From Streptosporangiaceae bacterium (lineage in GTDB: Bacteria; Actinomycetota; Actinomycetes; Streptosporangiales; Streptosporangiaceae), in NCBI GenBank assembly GCA_030041195.1, contig JASHOI010000679.1:1-16587 (forward strand): a DNA stretch of 16,587 nt. Direction: 5' to 3'. The notes below the pieces were generated by a model. The model was not told the origin of the DNA. It did no database searches and saw only the letters and a program-made list of their open reading frames with translations. Positions 13,828-16,587 of the stretch are shown here, piece after piece. Made by a program: the position numbers and the translations under genes. The number at the start of each line of letters is the position of its first letter. The first letter of the stretch is position 1.

Positions 13828-14718
13828 GTGTGCCCACGCCGTGAGGCCGTGATCGTGCAGCGGGCGGCGACCTCGCCGGGACCGCTGCGGCCGCCCGTGC
13901 CGGTGGAGTATGCGGTGGCGGTGGAGCGCTACCTCGCCGGGGCCTCGCTGGGCGCGGCGTCCCGCCGGGTCTACCGAATCTCGCTCACCGGCTGGGCCTG
14001 GGCGCTGGTCGGGCGGCGGCCGCCGGCTCGCGCGCAGCGCCGCGGGGCAGCACCGCCGGTCGTGCCGCTCTCGCTGCTGGACGGCGCGGACGCCGGTCCG
14101 AGGCTGGCCGCGGCGCTGGCCGACCGCGGGGCGCGGGCCGACCCGCGCACGGTCAACCGGGAGCTGTCCGCACTGCGCAGCGCGGTCGGCTGGTGGCAGG
14201 ACCAGGGGTGGATCAGCGGGGATCCGACCGCCGGGCTGCGGCACCTGCCCGGCCAGGCCCCGCCGGTGCCCGCGCTGACCGGCGACCAGGTGGCCGAGCT
14301 GTTCCGGGTGCGGGCCACGCTGCGCGAGCACGCGTTCTGGCGGGTGCTTTACGACTCCGCCGCACACGTGGACCAGGTGCTCGGCCTGGACGCCGGGCGC
14401 CTGGACCTGCCGCACGGCGCGGCGCCGGTCGGCACGCCGCAGCGCACCTGGATCCACTGGCGGGACAACACCGGCGAGCTGCTCCGGCTGCTGCTCGCCG
14501 GCCGGAGCCAGGGCCCGGTGTTCCTGACCGAGCGGAAGGCGCCGGCCCGTGCCGCGCCGGCGGACGTCTGCCCGTTCACCGGCCGGGCCCGGATGTCATA
14601 CCGGCGGGCCGCGGAGATCTTCGGGACCGCTACCCGCCCGCTCGACCCGGCGGGCCGGGGCTGGACCCTGGGCCAGCTGCGCCAGGCGGGCCTGGAGGCA
14701 CGCGTCGAAGCGGGGTAA
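13828..14718 (+). CDS. Degenerate tyrosine recombinase / integrase relative, C-terminally short
   Basis: A 296-residue protein with the layout of actinobacterial tyrosine recombinases. The core-binding region covers residues about 27-140 (SLGAASRRVYR at 40-50; RTVNRELSALRSAVGWW at 107-123) and the catalytic-domain remnant 150-296. Relatives carry a box I arginine (SAAR or GLR) where this has LYDSAAH (His180), and HxxR in box II (LHQLRH) where this has LGQLRQ (Gly282, Arg285 kept). The frame stops at residue 296, before the segment holding the nucleophilic tyrosine. It therefore probably cannot cut or rejoin DNA, but might still bind it. The reading frame is otherwise intact and G/C-rich in third positions. 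GTG start at 13828 with GGAGG (13817-13821) six bases upstream. It could be a decaying gene or a repurposed DNA-binding protein. It converges on rluD with 13 bases between. Confidence 0.75.
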   Translation: MCPRREAVIVQRAATSPGPLRPPVPVEYAVAVERYLAGASLGAASRRVYRISLTGWAWALVGRRPPARAQRRGAAPPVVPLSLLDGADAGPRLAAALADRGARADPRTVNRELSALRSAVGWWQDQGWISGDPTAGLRHLPGQAPPVPALTGDQVAELFRVRATLREHAFWRVLYDSAAHVDQVLGLDAGRLDLPHGAAPVGTPQRTWIHWRDNTGELLRLLLAGRSQGPVFLTERKAPARAAPADVCPFTGRARMSYRRAAEIFGTATRPLDPAGRGWTLGQLRQAGLEARVEAG

Positions 14719-14731
14719 CCGGGTGGCCGGA

Positions 14732-15676
14732 TCACGACTCGTCGCGAAGCACGTCAAGCGCGTGGCGCAGGTCCGGCGGGTAGTCGCTGGTGAACTCGAC
14801 CCGGTGGCCGTCACCGGGATGGGCGAATCCCAGGCGGACCGCGTGCAGCCATTGCCGGTTCAGGCCGAGCCGCGCGGCCAGCACCGGGTCGGCGCCGTAC
14901 AGCCGGTCGCCGACGCAGGGGTGCCTGATCGCGGCCATGTGCACCCGGATCTGGTGGGTGCGCCCGGTCTCCAGCGCGATCTCGACCAGGCTCGCCGCCC
15001 GGAAGGCCTCGAGCGTGTCGTAGTGCGTGACCGACGGGCGTCCTCCGGCGACGACCGCGAACCTGCCGTCGCCGGACGGGTGCCTGCCGATCGGCGCGTC
15101 CACCGTGCCGCGCAGCGGATCGGGGTGGCCCTGAACCAGGGCGTGGTAGATCTTGTCCACCTCGCGGTCCCGGAACGCCCGCTTCAGCGCGCTGTACGCG
15201 CGCTCGCTCTTGGCCAGCACCATCAGCCCCGACGTGGTGGCGTCGAGCCGATGCACGATGCCCTGGCGCTCGGCCGCGCCGCTGGTGGCGATCGTGTGGC
15301 CGGCGGCGAGCAGGCCCTGCAGCACGGTCGGTCCGGTCCAGCCCGGCGTGGGATGAGCGGCAACGCCCGGCGGCTTGTCCACGACAATGATGTCGTCGTC
15401 CTCGTAGACGACAACCAGGCCGGGCACCGGCTCCGGACGCGGCTGCGCGGCAGTGAACGGGGAGGTGGGCGGGGGCAGCGTCACGTCCAGCCACTCCCCC
15501 GCGGGCACCCGGTCTGACTTGGCCGCCGGCCGGCCGTTGACGAGCACCGACCCGTCGCCGATCAGCTCGGCCGCCTTGGCCCGGGACAGCCCGAACAAAC
15601 GGGCCAGTGCGGAGTCCAGGCGCTCGCCATCCAGCCCTTCGGGAACGGGCACCCGCCGCTGGCCGGATGAGGTCAT
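14732..15676 (-). CDS. rluD: Pseudouridine synthase, RluA family (RluD-like)
   Basis: A 314-residue rRNA-modifying enzyme converting uridines to pseudouridine; RluD acts on the 23S helix 69 loop, though exact targets here are inferred. An N-terminal S4 RNA-binding domain (residues about 11-65, [20 protein letters not shown]) is followed by the catalytic domain: [21 protein letters not shown] (98-100 region onward), HRLDATTSG with catalytic Asp145, then RTHQIRVHM and [10 protein letters not shown]. Length is normal. The ATG lies within the lspA stop as ATGA (15673-15676), showing coupling to lspA, an order seen across actinomycetes. In-frame starts further upstream would run inside lspA and are rejected. 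Confidence 0.93.
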   Translation of the reverse strand: MTSSGQRRVPVPEGLDGERLDSALARLFGLSRAKAAELIGDGSVLVNGRPAAKSDRVPAGEWLDVTLPPPTSPFTAAQPRPEPVPGLVVVYEDDDIIVVDKPPGVAAHPTPGWTGPTVLQGLLAAGHTIATSGAAERQGIVHRLDATTSGLMVLAKSERAYSALKRAFRDREVDKIYHALVQGHPDPLRGTVDAPIGRHPSGDGRFAVVAGGRPSVTHYDTLEAFRAASLVEIALETGRTHQIRVHMAAIRHPCVGDRLYGADPVLAARLGLNRQWLHAVRLGFAHPGDGHRVEFTSDYPPDLRHALDVLRDES

Positions 15677-16269
15677 CCGCCGCCGCCCGAGGTATGCCGG
15701 GTCCCGTCCAGCCGGCGTCCCTGCGCCGCAAGCAGGACCATGAGCACGGCGCCGCAGGTGATCGCCGAGTCGGCGAGGTTGAACACCGGCCAGTGCGGCA
15801 GCTGGATCCAGTCCACCACCCATCCGCGCAGCGGCCCGGGAGAGCGGAAGATCCGGTCGGTCAGATTACCCGTCGCCCCGCCGAGAAGCAGACCCAGCGC
15901 TATCGCCCAGGGCAGGCTGCGTATCTGGCGCGACGTGCGGACGATGAAAATGATCACGCCAACGGCGATCGCGGTGAACACGATCGTCGTCGACGCCCCG
16001 CCGATGCCGAAGGCGGCCCCCGGATTGCGTGACTCGCAGAGCGTCAGCACCCCGCCGAGCAGCCGGATCGGCGGTGGGGACGGCACCACGTTGCCGTTCA
16101 GGCAGTCCCGGCCAGACAGCGTGGCGACCACGATCACCTTCGAGACGATGTCCAGGACGAGGACCAGGAACGCGACGCCGAGCACAACGCGCAGCTTGGA
16201 GGTTCTCCGCCGTGGGGTATCCAGCCGCAGCGCATCCAGCCGCGAAGCATCGATCCGTGGCGGGTCCAT
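15673..16269 (-). CDS. lspA: Lipoprotein signal peptidase (signal peptidase II)
   Basis: A 198-residue inner-membrane aspartyl protease that removes signal peptides from prolipoproteins (EC 3.4.23.36). Four membrane segments lie near residues 28-49, 93-110, 119-135 and 168-184. Visible motifs are NPGAAFG (82-88), GNLTDRIF with catalytic Asp138, and VFNLADSAI with catalytic Asp167. The ATG at 16269 is chosen for GAGGAG (16276-16281) six bases upstream; the frame stays open back to 16449, but that stretch is Pro/Gly-rich and overlaps the previous gene. A basic cytoplasmic N-tail of about 25 residues has an RLD/RID repeat. A stretch of about ten residues with a Cys between the first segment and NPGAAFG looks longer than usual. 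The stop overlaps the rluD start. Confidence 0.95.
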   Translation of the reverse strand: MDPPRIDASRLDALRLDTPRRRTSKLRVVLGVAFLVLVLDIVSKVIVVATLSGRDCLNGNVVPSPPPIRLLGGVLTLCESRNPGAAFGIGGASTTIVFTAIAVGVIIFIVRTSRQIRSLPWAIALGLLLGGATGNLTDRIFRSPGPLRGWVVDWIQLPHWPVFNLADSAITCGAVLMVLLAAQGRRLDGTRHTSGGGG

Positions 16270-16380
16270 CGGCGGCTCCTCGGCCGGACGGTCCGGCGGC
16301 GCCGGATCCGTCCCGGGACCGTCGGGCTGCGGGCTTGTCAGCCTCGGCACCGCCGACCCCGGTGCGCCGGGCTGCTCTGG

Positions 16381-16403
16381 CGGCCGGTCGGGCCCGCCGG
16401 CCG
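16381..16403 (-). terminator. Hairpin between the zinc-finger gene and lspA
   Basis: CGGCCGG (16381-16387) and CCGGCCG (16397-16403) are perfect seven-base arms with a nine-base loop, ten bases past the stop of the upstream gene. It may be a partial terminator or attenuator inside the lspA leader. The 143-base gap shows no other clear signal. Confidence 0.35.
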
Positions 16404-16412
16404 CGGAGCCGG

Positions 16413-16587
16413 TCAGCGGCGCTCCTCGCGCTGCTTGCAGGACACACACAGTACTGCGCGCGGAAATGCCTGCAGCCGCGCCTTGCCGATCGGCTCACCG
16501 CACGATTCGCAGGTGCCGTAGGTACCTGCGTCGATCCTGGCGATGGCCTGCTCGGTCTGGACCAGGAGCTCGCGCGCGTTGTGGGTG
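16413..16587 (-). CDS. TraR/DksA family zinc-finger protein, C-terminal part; N-terminus beyond the window
   Basis: The last 58 codons are visible. A coiled-coil helix end (LLVQTEQAIARIDAGTYGTC) leads into a four-cysteine zinc finger, CESC then CVSC about 17 residues later, followed by KQREERR and a TGA stop at 16415-16413. This is the DksA/TraR fold, which binds in the RNA polymerase secondary channel in proteobacteria. Actinobacterial copies beside lspA are conserved, but their role is poorly known. GTYGTCESCGEPIG is a typical signature. It lies upstream of lspA on the same strand with a 143-base gap. Family membership is near certain; the function is inferred. Confidence 0.93.
   Translation of the reverse strand, partial: THNARELLVQTEQAIARIDAGTYGTCESCGEPIGKARLQAFPRAVLCVSCKQREERR

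Noticed and set aside
13823..13852. Nine-codon ORF (ATG at 13823) whose TGA overlaps an in-frame GTG of the recombinase-like gene
   Set aside because: GGAGG is only one base from this ATG but six bases from the GTG at 13828, so the ribosome site serves the GTG and no leader peptide is needed.
15677..15823. 49-residue N-terminal extension of RluD
   Set aside because: It lies inside lspA in another frame. The ATGA overlap at 15673-15676 gives the natural start.
16270..16449. 60-residue N-terminal extension of LspA
   Set aside because: It is Pro/Gly-rich, runs back into the zinc-finger gene, and ATG 16269 has a well-placed GAGGAG.

Overview
The window is very GC-rich bacterial DNA with strong G/C bias in third codon positions, several GTG starts and leaderless-type promoters. 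The gene families (strictly polyphosphate-type glucokinase, DUF2567-like and DUF2254 membrane proteins, and a TraR/DksA zinc finger - lspA - rluD cluster a few genes from dnaE) point to a filamentous actinomycete, broadly Streptomycetales/Streptosporangiales-like. This is an inference from gene content; no rRNA or tRNA gene is present to fix the taxon. No CRISPR array or insertion sequence was seen.

Left part (1-5781): the 5' part of a FAD-dependent amine oxidoreductase (minus) diverges from ppgK (plus). ppgK converges on a small DUF2567-like membrane protein (minus), with a hairpin-rich gap between them. A 329-base, partly AT-rich divergent region then leads into a two-gene ABC-2 exporter operon (ATPase and permease, overlapping by ATGA). 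The operon converges, through a GC-rich palindrome, on a DUF2254 membrane protein (minus) that is preceded by an overlapping 12-codon upstream ORF.

Middle (5877-11534): dnaE (replicative DNA polymerase III alpha, minus), then an XRE-cupin regulator (minus) with a leaderless-type start. The regulator diverges, across 80 bases, from a class I/II PLP aminotransferase (plus). The aminotransferase converges on a prolyl oligopeptidase (minus).

Right part (13595-16587): an intergenic island of about 43% GC holds nested inverted repeats and separates the peptidase from a plus-strand tyrosine-recombinase relative. That protein has an uninterrupted reading frame but lacks most of the catalytic residues and the C-terminal tyrosine region. 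It converges on a conserved housekeeping block on the minus strand, read in the order TraR/DksA zinc finger (partial), lspA, rluD, with lspA and rluD overlapping by ATGA.

Most genes are ordinary chromosomal housekeeping or accessory genes. The parts most worth a second look are the degenerate recombinase with its recombinase-site-like inverted repeat, the upstream ORF of the DUF2254 gene, and the structured gap after ppgK.
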